Below are positions 29,265-39,064 of a DNA stretch of 64,000 nucleotides, piece after piece. The DNA lies in the NCBI RefSeq assembly GCF_014635725.1, contig NZ_BMDJ01000004.1, positions 124,001 through 188,000 on the forward strand, in the 5' to 3' direction. A program made the translations under genes and the position numbers. Source of the stretch: Pedobacter mendelii (GTDB lineage: Bacteria > Bacteroidota > Bacteroidia > Sphingobacteriales > Sphingobacteriaceae). The notes beneath the pieces are model-generated. The model searched no databases and was not told where the DNA came from. It saw only the letters and a list, made by a program, of their open reading frames with translations. Positions within the stretch are counted from its first letter, which is position 1, and each line of letters begins with the position of its first letter.

Positions 29265-32200
29265 TTAATTGAATGATAGTGCTAACCATTTCTCTAAAAC
29301 CTCTAGAATTTGTTCTTCTTTATAAGGTTTTGTTAAGTAATCATTCATGCCACAAGATAGGCAGTGTTCTTCTTCATTTTTTGCATTTCCTGCGGTGGCG
29401 GCAATAATGGGCAATTGCCCTCCATTTGTAAGTAAACGGATTTCTTTAGTCGCCTGGTAACCATCCATTACAGGCATTCTGATATCCATTAAAACTATAG
29501 AAGGCATTTTTTCTTTGGCCATATTAACCGCATCAAAACCATTTTTGGCTTCTATTATATTGGCGAAAGGCATTATATCATGCAGTATGGTTGTTATCAA
29601 GAACATGTTAAAGTCATCATCTTCGGCAACGAGGATATCAATCTTTGTATTGTTTGTTTTACTATATAATGAAGAATCATTCTTTTCATCTTCAACGTCT
29701 TTAATTTTTAAGTGCGATAAAGCGGAAAGAAGTTGTTCAATCTTTAATGGTTTGGAAAGACGCTGTCTGATATCCAATTTTTCGCAGGATTTTCGTATTG
29801 AGCTATCTTCAGCAGAACTATGTAGTAAAATTATTGGTAATTCATTACCATTTTTAGCCATTACCATTCTTATATTTTCCGCTGTTTCTATACCATTAAG
29901 CCCAGGCATTTGGTAATCCATTAATACCACATCGATTGTTTCGTCGGCCTTTATAATATCTAATGCAGCTTCGCCCGTTGCCGCCTGGATAGATTTAATG
30001 CCTTGAGAAGATAGCATTTGGTGAATAATTGTCCTATTATTGGCATTGTCATCGACCACAAGGATTTTCTTAACTTCTCCAATATTTTCCCATTGGATTG
30101 TTATTCCTCTTTCAGATTTTAGTGTTACATCAAAGTAAAACGTACTTCCTTTATCGGCTTCGCTAACTAAACAGAGTTTGCTATCCATTAATTTAAGAAG
30201 TTTATTTGAAATATTAAGACCTAAACCCGTACCACCATATTTTCTTGTAGTTGAGTTATCTGCCTGAGAAAATGCCTTAAATATTCTTATTTTCTTATCG
30301 TCAGGAATTCCTATCCCGGTATCTCTTACACTGAATCTTATTTCAGACAAGAGCTCAGATGAAGATAACAATTCAAGCTTAAGTTCTATTTCTCCTTGTT
30401 TTGTAAATTTTACGGCATTTCCCAATAGATTTACCAATACCTGCTTCAAGCGATTTGAATCACCCCATATAAATCTTGGAAAATCTAATGGGATGTTAAT
30501 CAGCATTTCGAGTCCTTTACTTTTAATCTGGTAGTCGATGATTTCTGATGACTGGGAAATGATTTCGTAAATATCAAATTTTTCATTATCCAATTCAAGT
30601 TTGCCAGCTTCAATTTTAGAGAAATCCAGAATGTCGTTTATTATATTAAGCAACGAATTTGCAGATTGGCTTGCTATAGAAAGGTATTGATGCTGTGTAT
30701 CGTTTAGTTTAGTTTTTAAGATTAAATCTGTAAATCCAATAACTCCGTTTAACGGCGTTCTGATTTCGTGGCTCATATTGGCCAAAAATTCAGACTTAGC
30801 GATACTTGCAGCTTCTGCCTGAATCTTCGCTAGTTTTAGATCTTCTCGGTATTTAACCATCTCAGTAATATCTCTGGTAAATATCATCATGCCTTCGATT
30901 TTTTGGTCGTTAAACCATGGACGCATTTCCCAGGAAATATATTTTTTTTCTAAAGAGTCAGGAACAATATAAATATCTTCTTCTTTTTTTTCAATAGCTC
31001 CGTTAAGAACATTTTGATGCCTGATGAGTCTGTTTCTACCAAGGTTGGGGAAGATTTCGTAGTGTGATAAACCCAGTACTTCTCGCTTACCAATACGGTA
31101 ATCTTCAATCCACTGGTTACTTACTGCAATGTACCTCATATTATTGTCTAACATTGCAACTGCAGCAGGGGCATGTTTCACAAAAGCGGTTAACCGGGCT
31201 CGTTGAGACTCTAAAGCAGTCTCCATAATTTTACTTTGTGTAATGTCATTTGCAATACCCAGGTAACCAACTATAAAGTCTGAACTATCTTTAACCGGCG
31301 TAACTACTAAAGAAACGGTGAGTCTCGTTCCATCCTTTTTAATATAAGTCCAGTCTCTCTTTTCAGAGTTGTTAAGTTTTGTCATTGCAGTAAAAACTTC
31401 AAAACCTTCAATTTTACGCCCAATTTCAATTGATATTTCTTGCTCACGTTTTTTCATTTCTTGAGCATCGTGTACAATATCGACATTATGTTTTCCTATC
31501 ATTTCAACTGCTGCATAACCCAGCATTATTTCGGCACCACTGTTAAAAAGTGTAATGGTGCCATTTAAATCAGTAGCGATAATACTAATCTCTGATGCTG
31601 ACTTTAGTACATTATCAAGCATTTTTTTTGCCTCAGCCAATGCTATTGATGATTTTTTCTGCGAATCAATATCCTGAAAAGTACCAAAAAGCCTAATGCA
31701 TTTTCCTTCCTCAAATTCTGCATTTCCTAAAGCTCTAACCCAGATATCATTTCCTAAAGCAGTAATAATTTGTAACTCGTGGTCAAAACCTGCACCTGTT
31801 TTTAACGCATTTTCAATTGATCGAGTAATTGTTTCACGGCTCTCGCCAGCTTTATAAAAATTAATTCCTGTAGTAAGGTTTGGAATATAGCTATCATCCA
31901 CTTCGTGGATTACTTTGGTCATTGTTGTCCAGTAAATTTTCTGAAGCTTAATATCAAAATCCCATCCGCCCACGCGTGCAACTTTATTTGTTTGCTCAAG
32001 GATTTGCTGAGTAAACTTAAGGTCCTTTTCTATTAAATGTTGATCGGTAATATCAAAAGCATTACCTATGATATATGGAGAAGAGCTAAAATTTTGGATA
32101 TAAATATTTCTATATTTCCATACCCTTATTTTTTTATTCTTACCTACAACCAACATTTGCCCGCTGGCAAATCCTTTAGTAATTACGCTCTGTAAATACT

Positions 32201-32912
32201 GCCTTAATTGTGTATGCCCCGCTTGAGGTACTAAATCGAAAAGGGATAATCTTAATAATTCTTCAACACTGTAGCCAAGGTTTTCTGCGGCTGCATTGTT
32301 AACTGTAATTAAATTACCTTCAGTAGTATGAGAACAAATAAGTTCATTAGAATGATCGAAGAAAAACTTGAGCAGTTCATTTTCTCCAATAATGTCTAAG
32401 ATTTGTTCAAATTGTAAGGTCGCTTCTTTGCCTTTCTTCAAAAGCTTATTTTTATCGGGATTATTTAGATTTTTAAGGTGCATGGATAGTAATCTAGAAA
32501 TTTCTTCACTTAACAAAATCATAGATTGTAGCTGATGGCTGGCTAATATTTTCTTTTGAAAATCCATCAGGTTTAATACACCATAAATGTTTCCTCGCTC
32601 ATCTACAAGTGGAAACCCTGCATAGAAATTGATCTTTCGTTCGTTTATTATTCCTTCTGCATTGGTAAAATCATTTTGAATATCCTCGCAGCAAAAAACT
32701 TGCCCGGTACTATGTACCATTCCAATTAAACTGCTTTCGTAAGCGTTGAATTTTTTCTCAGGATATTTATTTTCCCATTCGCTATCAATCTGTTGAGAAA
32801 TGGAGATTTCGCAGATTTGCGTTTCTGTAATTGTTTTGGAAAGTGCCAATAGTACCGATAAACCACTCATTTCAACTGCACTTACATCTGGCTTTTTATA
32901 AATTATACTCAT
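29265..32912 (-). CDS. Hybrid sensor histidine kinase with GAF, four PAS and two receiver domains
   Basis: This 1215-residue protein has no membrane helix. A GAF domain lies at about 15-150 (AGFPLVDERGNIYGVLNLMD), followed by PAS domains near 180-300, 300-425, 430-560 and 565-690. HisKA is near 710 (FLANMSHEIRTPLNGVIGF) and the ATPase near 820-935 (GTGLGLNISNKLLKLM). Two receivers end the protein: about 953-1070 (VLMDYQMPGLNG) and 1085-1205 (VLMDIRMPVMDGYQA). The long sensory part suggests several cytosolic signals are integrated. It is an orphan with no output regulator next to it. The ligand is unknown. Confidence 0.92.
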   Translation of the reverse strand: MSIIYKKPDVSAVEMSGLSVLLALSKTITETQICEISISQQIDSEWENKYPEKKFNAYESSLIGMVHSTGQVFCCEDIQNDFTNAEGIINERKINFYAGFPLVDERGNIYGVLNLMDFQKKILASHQLQSMILLSEEISRLLSMHLKNLNNPDKNKLLKKGKEATLQFEQILDIIGENELLKFFFDHSNELICSHTTEGNLITVNNAAAENLGYSVEELLRLSLFDLVPQAGHTQLRQYLQSVITKGFASGQMLVVGKNKKIRVWKYRNIYIQNFSSSPYIIGNAFDITDQHLIEKDLKFTQQILEQTNKVARVGGWDFDIKLQKIYWTTMTKVIHEVDDSYIPNLTTGINFYKAGESRETITRSIENALKTGAGFDHELQIITALGNDIWVRALGNAEFEEGKCIRLFGTFQDIDSQKKSSIALAEAKKMLDNVLKSASEISIIATDLNGTITLFNSGAEIMLGYAAVEMIGKHNVDIVHDAQEMKKREQEISIEIGRKIEGFEVFTAMTKLNNSEKRDWTYIKKDGTRLTVSLVVTPVKDSSDFIVGYLGIANDITQSKIMETALESQRARLTAFVKHAPAAVAMLDNNMRYIAVSNQWIEDYRIGKREVLGLSHYEIFPNLGRNRLIRHQNVLNGAIEKKEEDIYIVPDSLEKKYISWEMRPWFNDQKIEGMMIFTRDITEMVKYREDLKLAKIQAEAASIAKSEFLANMSHEIRTPLNGVIGFTDLILKTKLNDTQHQYLSIASQSANSLLNIINDILDFSKIEAGKLELDNEKFDIYEIISQSSEIIDYQIKSKGLEMLINIPLDFPRFIWGDSNRLKQVLVNLLGNAVKFTKQGEIELKLELLSSSELLSEIRFSVRDTGIGIPDDKKIRIFKAFSQADNSTTRKYGGTGLGLNISNKLLKLMDSKLCLVSEADKGSTFYFDVTLKSERGITIQWENIGEVKKILVVDDNANNRTIIHQMLSSQGIKSIQAATGEAALDIIKADETIDVVLMDYQMPGLNGIETAENIRMVMAKNGNELPIILLHSSAEDSSIRKSCEKLDIRQRLSKPLKIEQLLSALSHLKIKDVEDEKNDSSLYSKTNNTKIDILVAEDDDFNMFLITTILHDIMPFANIIEAKNGFDAVNMAKEKMPSIVLMDIRMPVMDGYQATKEIRLLTNGGQLPIIAATAGNAKNEEEHCLSCGMNDYLTKPYKEEQILEVLEKWLALSFN

Positions 32913-32977
32913 TTTTCAATATCATTAACAATAGGAAATCATTAAAAATATAATATACAAAGTAACATTTTAGTTAT

Positions 32978-33005
32978 CAAATTTATTTGTTCTAAAACAG
33001 TACAA
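32978..33005 (-). promoter_or_regulatory. Candidate promoter of the hybrid kinase gene
   Basis: On the minus strand TAAATTTG (32978-32985) matches the TAnnTTTG -7 element, with TTG (33003-33005) 17 bases upstream. The predicted start lies about 60 bases before the kinase ATG. Confidence 0.35.
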
Positions 33006-33054
33006 TTTTAATTTTATATAGAAACGGTGTTGGTTAAAGCATTTTTTTATTGTT

Positions 33055-33211
33055 TAGAGCCTGTTTAAATTTATCTTGTGAAATGTTTATCTTTTATTTT
33101 TTGAGCAAAGCAAATGTTACAGAGATGGCCAGCTTATCTCGAAATATTAAACGATGTTGCAGCCGAAAAGAAGCATTAACAAATTATTAGATAAATTTTA
33201 AACAGGTTCTA
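33055..33211. mobile_element. MITE-like element with about 22-bp inverted ends
   Basis: Left end TAGAGCCTGTTTAAATTTAT (from 33055) and right end, read inward, TAGAACCTGTTTAAAATTTA (from 33211) match with one substitution and one inserted A, continuing to TCT. They bound 157 bases with no gene. The ends look like IS termini of Bacteroidetes elements. No target duplication is obvious. The right end overlaps the last codons of the MOSC gene and supplies its stop. Confidence 0.55.
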
Positions 33212-34002
33212 AGTTCATCACCAACGTGGATGATTCCAGAAACCTGATGAATCAAATTCTGGCCAAACATAATTTTATTATTTGTAGTTCTGTATTTCGA
33301 AAGTGTTTTCAAAGGTTCAGAGCTTTTAATACCTGTTTGCTGATTTATCGTAATAAGTACACACCTGGAGCAAGGCTTTACTGCAGAGAATAATACACCA
33401 CTTAATTCAAAATCTTTGAAACTATCTTCAACATGAGCTTCGCCACCTGTAAATACAAAATTTGGCCGAAATCGATCCATGTAAATAGGAATTTCTAGTT
33501 TTTTATTTAAGTTATCTAAAGATGATTGGCCAATTAAAAGGCAAGGATAACCATCGGCGAAACTTACAATTTCATTATTCATAGCATACCTTGGATCAAC
33601 CATCCGCTTCTCTTGCTCAGACATTTTCACTAGCTTTACCGGCATATTCATATAATCAGAAAACCAGGCGCTTACTAAATTATTTACTTCAAAACCACTT
33701 GTTAGGTCATCCCATATTGCAACCGGAATAAGTTTTGCTTTGTGTTGCAATATATCAAAAGAAGTGCTATTATTTGGATTTTCTTTATGCGATACGATAA
33801 TTTTATCTTCTACAATACTTACCTGTAGTAATGCCAGCAGTGGATATTTTCTTTGGGTAATAAATGTACCTTCTTTATCTATTAATACCCATCTTCTATC
33901 ATATTGAAGACCCTTTTTTTCAATTAGACATTCATTAACACTTATACCGCCTAAAGATTTTATTGGATAAATATAAATTTCGGATAGGTAAAATTTGTTC
34001 AT
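33187..34002 (-). CDS. MOSC-domain protein (YcbX-like)
   Basis: This 271-residue protein has an N-terminal MOSC_N beta barrel (LSEIYIYPIKSLGGISVNE, YDRRWVLIDKEGTFITQR) and a C-terminal MOSC domain with the conserved Cys in VKPCSRCVL. These proteins are molybdopterin-dependent or sulfur-handling reductases related to YcbX and mARC. It lies 86 bases after the last Pao gene on the same strand, suiting a molybdenum operon. The final residues (RTCLKFI and stop) are encoded by the end of the MITE-like element, so the native C-terminus was probably replaced. Confidence 0.88.
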   Translation of the reverse strand: MNKFYLSEIYIYPIKSLGGISVNECLIEKKGLQYDRRWVLIDKEGTFITQRKYPLLALLQVSIVEDKIIVSHKENPNNSTSFDILQHKAKLIPVAIWDDLTSGFEVNNLVSAWFSDYMNMPVKLVKMSEQEKRMVDPRYAMNNEIVSFADGYPCLLIGQSSLDNLNKKLEIPIYMDRFRPNFVFTGGEAHVEDSFKDFELSGVLFSAVKPCSRCVLITINQQTGIKSSEPLKTLSKYRTTNNKIMFGQNLIHQVSGIIHVGDELRTCLKFI

Positions 34003-34088
34003 GATTTAAATATAATAAACACTTCAAAGATGAGACAAAATTTTTTAGTGAATTTAGCTGTTACTACTCGGCTAATTGTTTCAGCTTT

Positions 34089-36215
34089 TTAAATTAACTT
34101 ATCAGGTGTAATTGGTAACGTTCTTATACGCTTACCTGTAGCATTGAATACCGCATTTGCAATTGCTGCCGCCACGCCAACAATTCCAACCTCTCCAATG
34201 CCTTTTATCCCCATTTTATTAGGTATTTTATCTTCCTCATTAATGAACATAGCATCAAGTTTACCGATATCAAAATTTGTTGGTACATGGTAATCACCAA
34301 AAGAACGAGTGGCAAAATTACCCCATCTTGGGTCGATAATTGATTCTTCGCTTAATGCCATTCCTATTCCCCAAATATTTCCTCCAATAATCTGCGAACG
34401 AGCGGTTTTAGGATTTAATATCTTTCCTGCACCTGTTACAGCTAAGAAGCGGGTAACTTTTGCCATGCCTGTGTAGACATTTACGCTAACTTCAGCAAAA
34501 TTTGCATTAAAGCTATGTGCCGAATGTTGCTCTGCTTCTTTTGGTGGTTTGGCATCTGCACGGGTTTCGAAATCGTTTATATTTTCAGAAATCATGAGTT
34601 GGCTGGCCGTAGGGCGAACAAAGAATTTTTTGTTAGATTTAACTAAAAGCTCGTTAGTAATTTTAATACAGGCATCATTAACTGCATTTGCAAAACTTGC
34701 AGCACCAACTGAACCCACAGAACCTGCTGCAGGTGGCAAATTAGAATCTCCAATTTTAACAGTTATACGTTCCATCGAAAGACCAAGACCATCAGCTGCG
34801 GTTTGTGCCAATATTGTATTTGTACCAGTTCCCAAATCTGAAGCTGCAATTTCTACAATTGCATTAACCACATTGCCAGATCGATTTAACTTTATCACCG
34901 CTGAACTGTCTCTTTGCCTGGCAGGATAAGTGCCACAAGCAACGCCATAGCCAATTAAATGATTTCCAATTTTATTTTCTCCTGGCTTTGACTTCCGTTT
35001 TTCCCAACCAAAAGCTTTTGCACCTTCTTTTAAACATTCAATTACTTTTCTCGAAGACCATGGTTTTCCATTAGACGGGTCTTTTTCCGGTTGATTTTTT
35101 AAACGCAATTCAATCGGATCCATATTCAGCTTATAAGCAAGTTCATCCATTGCAGACTCAAGTGCAAAACTACCGGTAGATTTTCCCGGACCACGTGTGT
35201 AAGTTGGTAAAATTATATTCATCGGAACAACCCGGTAAGAAATCAAAGAATTTGGTGTTTCGTACATTATTTTAGAACAATCACCACATGGCTCTATATA
35301 TTCGCTATCTACAGCAGTGTGTGTAGTGGTTTCATGCGCAAGGCTGATTAGCTTTCCATCAATTGTTGCACCTAAACTTATTTTTTGCTTATTTCTTTGT
35401 CGTAAGCCGACAGAATTAAACATTTGCTGACGGGTTAGCGCAAGTTTTACAGGCCTGTTTACAATTTTTGCCGCAACAGCAGTTAAAACCAGGTTAGCCC
35501 ATTGTCCACCTTTAGAGCCAAAACCTCCACCAATATAAGGTGATATTATTCTTACTTGTTCTGGCTTAAGGTTTAAAGTTGCCGCTGCTGAAGTTTGAGC
35601 ACCATTTATTACTTGTGAACCATTATATAGAACTACGTTTTCACCTTCCCAAACAGCCACAGTAGAATGTGGTTCCATTGGATGATGGTGCTCTATTGGG
35701 GTTTCATAGGTTTCTTCTACTTTTACGGCAGCCTCTTTAATCGAACCTTTTGCATCACCGCGAATTAAATCTGCCAACTCTTTTCCTTGTGGCAAAACTG
35801 CCAATGGTGCTAATTTATCAAAATCTATTTTCTCTTCTTTTTTCTGATACTCAACCTTTACCAGGTGAGCTGCATGTGTTGCCTGTTCAAAGGTTTCTGC
35901 AACTACAACTCCAATATGTTGTCCGTAAAAATAAACCTCAGGGCTTTGAAGTAAAGCGCCACCACGTAGGCCACCTTTTAAATTTAATTTAGGTGCATTT
36001 TTATGTGTAATCACTGCAAGTACGCCCTGAGACTTTTCTGCTTCTGATACATCGATGTTGGTAATTGTACCAGATGCAATTGTACTTTTAAACAGAACAG
36101 CATAAGCCATGTTTTTTGCAGGATAATCCGTTGCATAGGTAGCTTTTCCTGTAATTTTTAGTATCCCATCAATCCTGTTAACGGCTTTTCCAATCGATTT
36201 GTTTTTTTCTTCCAT
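34089..36215 (-). CDS. paoC: Xanthine dehydrogenase family molybdopterin subunit (PaoC-like)
   Basis: This 708-residue protein has the aldehyde oxidase/xanthine dehydrogenase a/b hammerhead start (GKATYATDYP) and molybdopterin-binding stretches (YIGGGFGSKGG, AASDLGTGTNTILAQTAADGLGL). The catalytic Glu lies in IKGIGEVGIVG near the C-terminus. Its size and gene order fit the periplasmic PaoABC aldehyde oxidoreductase of Escherichia coli rather than a cytosolic XDH. The subunit oxidises aldehydes at the Mo centre. Its gene starts 17 bases after the paoB-like gene. Substrate is inferred from the family. Confidence 0.88.
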   Translation of the reverse strand: MEEKNKSIGKAVNRIDGILKITGKATYATDYPAKNMAYAVLFKSTIASGTITNIDVSEAEKSQGVLAVITHKNAPKLNLKGGLRGGALLQSPEVYFYGQHIGVVVAETFEQATHAAHLVKVEYQKKEEKIDFDKLAPLAVLPQGKELADLIRGDAKGSIKEAAVKVEETYETPIEHHHPMEPHSTVAVWEGENVVLYNGSQVINGAQTSAAATLNLKPEQVRIISPYIGGGFGSKGGQWANLVLTAVAAKIVNRPVKLALTRQQMFNSVGLRQRNKQKISLGATIDGKLISLAHETTTHTAVDSEYIEPCGDCSKIMYETPNSLISYRVVPMNIILPTYTRGPGKSTGSFALESAMDELAYKLNMDPIELRLKNQPEKDPSNGKPWSSRKVIECLKEGAKAFGWEKRKSKPGENKIGNHLIGYGVACGTYPARQRDSSAVIKLNRSGNVVNAIVEIAASDLGTGTNTILAQTAADGLGLSMERITVKIGDSNLPPAAGSVGSVGAASFANAVNDACIKITNELLVKSNKKFFVRPTASQLMISENINDFETRADAKPPKEAEQHSAHSFNANFAEVSVNVYTGMAKVTRFLAVTGAGKILNPKTARSQIIGGNIWGIGMALSEESIIDPRWGNFATRSFGDYHVPTNFDIGKLDAMFINEEDKIPNKMGIKGIGEVGIVGVAAAIANAVFNATGKRIRTLPITPDKLI

Positions 36216-36232
36216 GTTAGTTTGGCGATAAG

Positions 36233-37246
36233 TTAAGCCTTAAAATCGGTTCCTTTCAACGCCATTTCCAAAGCGCTGATAATCGTATTTATCCCTAACC
36301 CGACTTTAAATTTATTATGAGATAAAGGCTTAGCCTCGCTCATTTCTGCTTCGGCTGCCAACCTAAAGTTAGTCAGCGTTGCTGTTTTTCCTTTTAATAT
36401 CGCTTCAGCTTTTAAGGCTTGCCAGGGTTTATGCGCTACACCGCCCATAGAAATATGTGCGGAAACAATTTTATTGCCATCTAATACTAACCCGGCAGCA
36501 ACTGAAACTAAAGCGAAAGCGTATGAATTTCTATCACGGACTTTTACATATGCGGCGTGCGCAGCAAAATTATTTTTAGGTAGTTCTATTGAAGTTATCA
36601 GCTCACCGCGATTAAGTACATTATCTTTTTCTGGATGTGTTTCAGGTAATCGATGAAAATCATTAATAGCAATCGATCTTATTTTTCCATCTTGCTGCAT
36701 TACATTTATGCTTGCATTCAGAGCAGATAATGCAACTGCCATATCAGATGGATAAACAGCAACACAATTGTCAGACCAGCCAAATATTGCATGCATCCGG
36801 TTAAAGCCGTCCATTGCGCCACAACCTGTACCAGGCATCCTTTTGTTACATGGCATTGCTGTATCGTAAAAATAAGAACAGCGTGTTCTTTGTAATAGAT
36901 TGCCACCATTTGTGGCCATATTTCTTATTTGGGCAGAGGCACCCGCCAAAATTGCCTTCGTTAATAATGGATAGTTTTTTCTTATCAACTGATGATTAGC
37001 AGCATCTGTATTTTTGCCAAGCCCACCAATAGAAACGCCTCGAGAATTTGTACCGGTTGTAATAGATGAAATTGATGTTAGGTCTAGTCTGGTTATATCA
37101 ATAAGTTCATCAGGTCTTTCCACATCTTCTTTCATCAAATCGAGCAAATTTGTACCACCTGCTAAAAAGCTTGCATTAGGATTTTTATCTAAAAGATTTA
37201 TGGCTGCATAACTAGTTGTTGTGTTGGTAAATTTGAATGGTCTCAT
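36233..37246 (-). CDS. paoB: FAD-binding subunit of aldehyde oxidoreductase (PaoB-like)
   Basis: This 337-residue protein is of the CO dehydrogenase flavoprotein family. FAD-binding pieces are ASFLAGGTNLLDLMK and IRNMATNGGNLLQRTRC. Cys123, Cys133, Cys142 and Cys161 lie in RTRCSYFYDTAMPC, NKRMPGTGCGAM and SDNCVAVYPSD. These four cysteines fit the extra [4Fe-4S] cluster known in PaoB and in 4-hydroxybenzoyl-CoA reductase-type subunits. It passes electrons from the iron-sulfur subunit to an acceptor. It sits between the paoA- and paoC-like genes. Confidence 0.88.
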   Translation of the reverse strand: MRPFKFTNTTTSYAAINLLDKNPNASFLAGGTNLLDLMKEDVERPDELIDITRLDLTSISSITTGTNSRGVSIGGLGKNTDAANHQLIRKNYPLLTKAILAGASAQIRNMATNGGNLLQRTRCSYFYDTAMPCNKRMPGTGCGAMDGFNRMHAIFGWSDNCVAVYPSDMAVALSALNASINVMQQDGKIRSIAINDFHRLPETHPEKDNVLNRGELITSIELPKNNFAAHAAYVKVRDRNSYAFALVSVAAGLVLDGNKIVSAHISMGGVAHKPWQALKAEAILKGKTATLTNFRLAAEAEMSEAKPLSHNKFKVGLGINTIISALEMALKGTDFKA

Positions 37247-37266
37247 AATCGTTTCATCTTTAAATT

Positions 37267-38046
37267 CTAGCCTGCAAAAAGCCAGGTTTGTTCAATATTT
37301 TTTCCTGTTTGTGCTTCTTTAATTGCAGCTACAATATTTGGATAGGCGCCGCAACGACAAATATTCCCCGACATCCGTTCTGCTATTTCATCATCAGAAA
37401 GCGCAATACCTGTTACAGTTTCTCTTATATTGTGTGTTACATAGCTTGCTTGTCCTTCTTTCGCTTCTTTCATTAATGCAACTGCAGAACAAATTTGACC
37501 AGGTGTACAAAATCCACATTGAAAACTATCATGCTTTAAAAAAGCAGATTGCATTGGATTTAGTTCATTGTTTTTCGCAAGACCCTCTATGGTAATCACC
37601 GATTTCCCTTCGCAGGTTGCGGCCAGGGTTAGGCAAGATAGCACACGGTTCCCATCAACAATAACAGTACAAGCACCACACTGGCCATGATCGCACCCTT
37701 TTTTAGAGCCTGTTAATCCTAATCGCTCACGGAGTGTATCAAGTAAGGTTGTTCTTGAATCGATAAGTACTTTCTTCTCTATAGAATTAACTTTGAAATT
37801 TACAGTAACACCATTTTCTACCGCCATAGGATTCAAATCCTCGATTTCCATATCAATTGCCCTGGCAAAGAGCTGTTCTGCACCAATAAGGTGACTTGCC
37901 AATAAGCCTGCAGAAGCAAGGCCTATTAATTTCATGAAATGTCGTCTGTTTAAACCAGATTGAATAATTTCATCTAACTCTTCGGGCATGAGTTCGCCGA
38001 AAAGCCTTTTTTCTTCCTCTGTGAGTTTGGTATTATTTTGACTCAT
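37267..38046 (-). CDS. paoA: [2Fe-2S] subunit of aldehyde oxidoreductase (PaoA-like), Tat-type signal
   Basis: This 259-residue protein has a long N-terminus holding NRRHFMKLIGLASAGLLASH, a twin-arginine-type export signal. Two iron-sulfur domains follow: plant-type (CDHGQCGACTVIVDG...LSC) and helical (CGFCTPGQIC and GNICRCGAYPNI). All eight cysteines are present. Tat export places the complex in the periplasm, as for PaoABC. A CAAAAATA at 38141-38148 reads as a minus-strand TAnnTTTG about 90 bases before the ATG, so a separate promoter here is possible but unproven. Confidence 0.9.
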   Translation of the reverse strand: MSQNNTKLTEEEKRLFGELMPEELDEIIQSGLNRRHFMKLIGLASAGLLASHLIGAEQLFARAIDMEIEDLNPMAVENGVTVNFKVNSIEKKVLIDSRTTLLDTLRERLGLTGSKKGCDHGQCGACTVIVDGNRVLSCLTLAATCEGKSVITIEGLAKNNELNPMQSAFLKHDSFQCGFCTPGQICSAVALMKEAKEGQASYVTHNIRETVTGIALSDDEIAERMSGNICRCGAYPNIVAAIKEAQTGKNIEQTWLFAG

Positions 38047-38157
38047 GCTTCTGTTTTATTAGTTTAAACAACTCTTAAGATATTGATTAGCAGGTAATTT
38101 TTAAACTAAACATAGAATTGAAGCTATGGTTTTATCAAATCAAAAATATTACAGATA

Positions 38158-39063
38158 TTAATGCCTTTCGCCCCTGATAACTTTAAAAACATGTAAAACC
38201 TGTGGAAAAAGTGCATCTATGCTTTCTTTCGCACCCTTTACCGAGCCTGGAAATGTTAGAACTAAAGTGTTTCCGATTAATCCTGCTACACTTCTTGATA
38301 GCATTGCGTAAGGCATGCGCTCCTGTCCGTAGCGTCTGGCAGTTTCCATAATGCCATCTATAGATTTTTCTATTAAAGGCGATATTGCATCGGTAGTTAC
38401 ATCTTTTGGAGATAAACCAGTTCCACCTGTAAAAATTAGAAGCCCTACTTCTGGAGTTAATATTTTTACTTTTTTCTGAATCAAATTAAAATCATCCGGG
38501 ATAACTTCATAAAATGCTGTTTCAATACCAAAAGATTCGAGTTTGGAAATGATTGCTTTTCCTGACTTATCTTCTCCTTTTCCTGCCGAAATTGTGTCTG
38601 AACAAACAATAACAGCAGCTTTTAAATGCGCATAATCGAGTTTATTAAAATCGCTCTTTCCACCTGATTTTTTTTCTAGTCGAATTGATTCAATTTCAAC
38701 CCCTTTATCAATTGGTTTCAGCATATCGTATATGGTTAGCGCAGTAACTGATGCGCCATGCATAGCTTCAACTTCAACACCGGTTTTATAAATTGTATGT
38801 ACTTCTACCGAAATTATAATCGTTAAATCTTTTATTTCATAGGTTATCGATGTAAATTCTACAGGCAATGGATGGCAATCAGGAATAACATCACTGGTTT
38901 TTTTTACCCCCAATAGCCCTGCAGCTCTGGCAAATTCAAATACATCGCCTTTGGGTACTTTTCTTTGTTCAACGGCGGCAATGGTTTCTTTCTTCGAAAC
39001 CTTAACGGTTGCTGTTGCTATAGCAATTCGAAGCGTATTTGATTTATGTGTGATGTTAACCAT
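38158..39063 (-). CDS. moaCB: Bifunctional molybdenum cofactor protein MoaC-MoaB fusion
   Basis: Starting at the ATG at 39061-39063 (MVNITHKSN) avoids overlap with moaE. An upstream in-frame ATG at 39102 would lie inside it. The first half (about 140 residues) is MoaC, with IPDCHPLPVEFTS and MHGASVTALTIYDMLKPID. The second half is MoaB, with VCSDTISAGKGEDKSG, FTGGTGLSPKDVT and LPFPGSVKGA-like LTFPGSVKGAKESID. MoaC makes cyclic pyranopterin from the MoaA product and MoaB adenylylates molybdopterin. The two are usually separate, though fused forms occur in Bacteroidetes. Confidence 0.9.
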   Translation of the reverse strand: MVNITHKSNTLRIAIATATVKVSKKETIAAVEQRKVPKGDVFEFARAAGLLGVKKTSDVIPDCHPLPVEFTSITYEIKDLTIIISVEVHTIYKTGVEVEAMHGASVTALTIYDMLKPIDKGVEIESIRLEKKSGGKSDFNKLDYAHLKAAVIVCSDTISAGKGEDKSGKAIISKLESFGIETAFYEVIPDDFNLIQKKVKILTPEVGLLIFTGGTGLSPKDVTTDAISPLIEKSIDGIMETARRYGQERMPYAMLSRSVAGLIGNTLVLTFPGSVKGAKESIDALFPQVLHVFKVIRGERH

Positions 39064-39064
39064 A

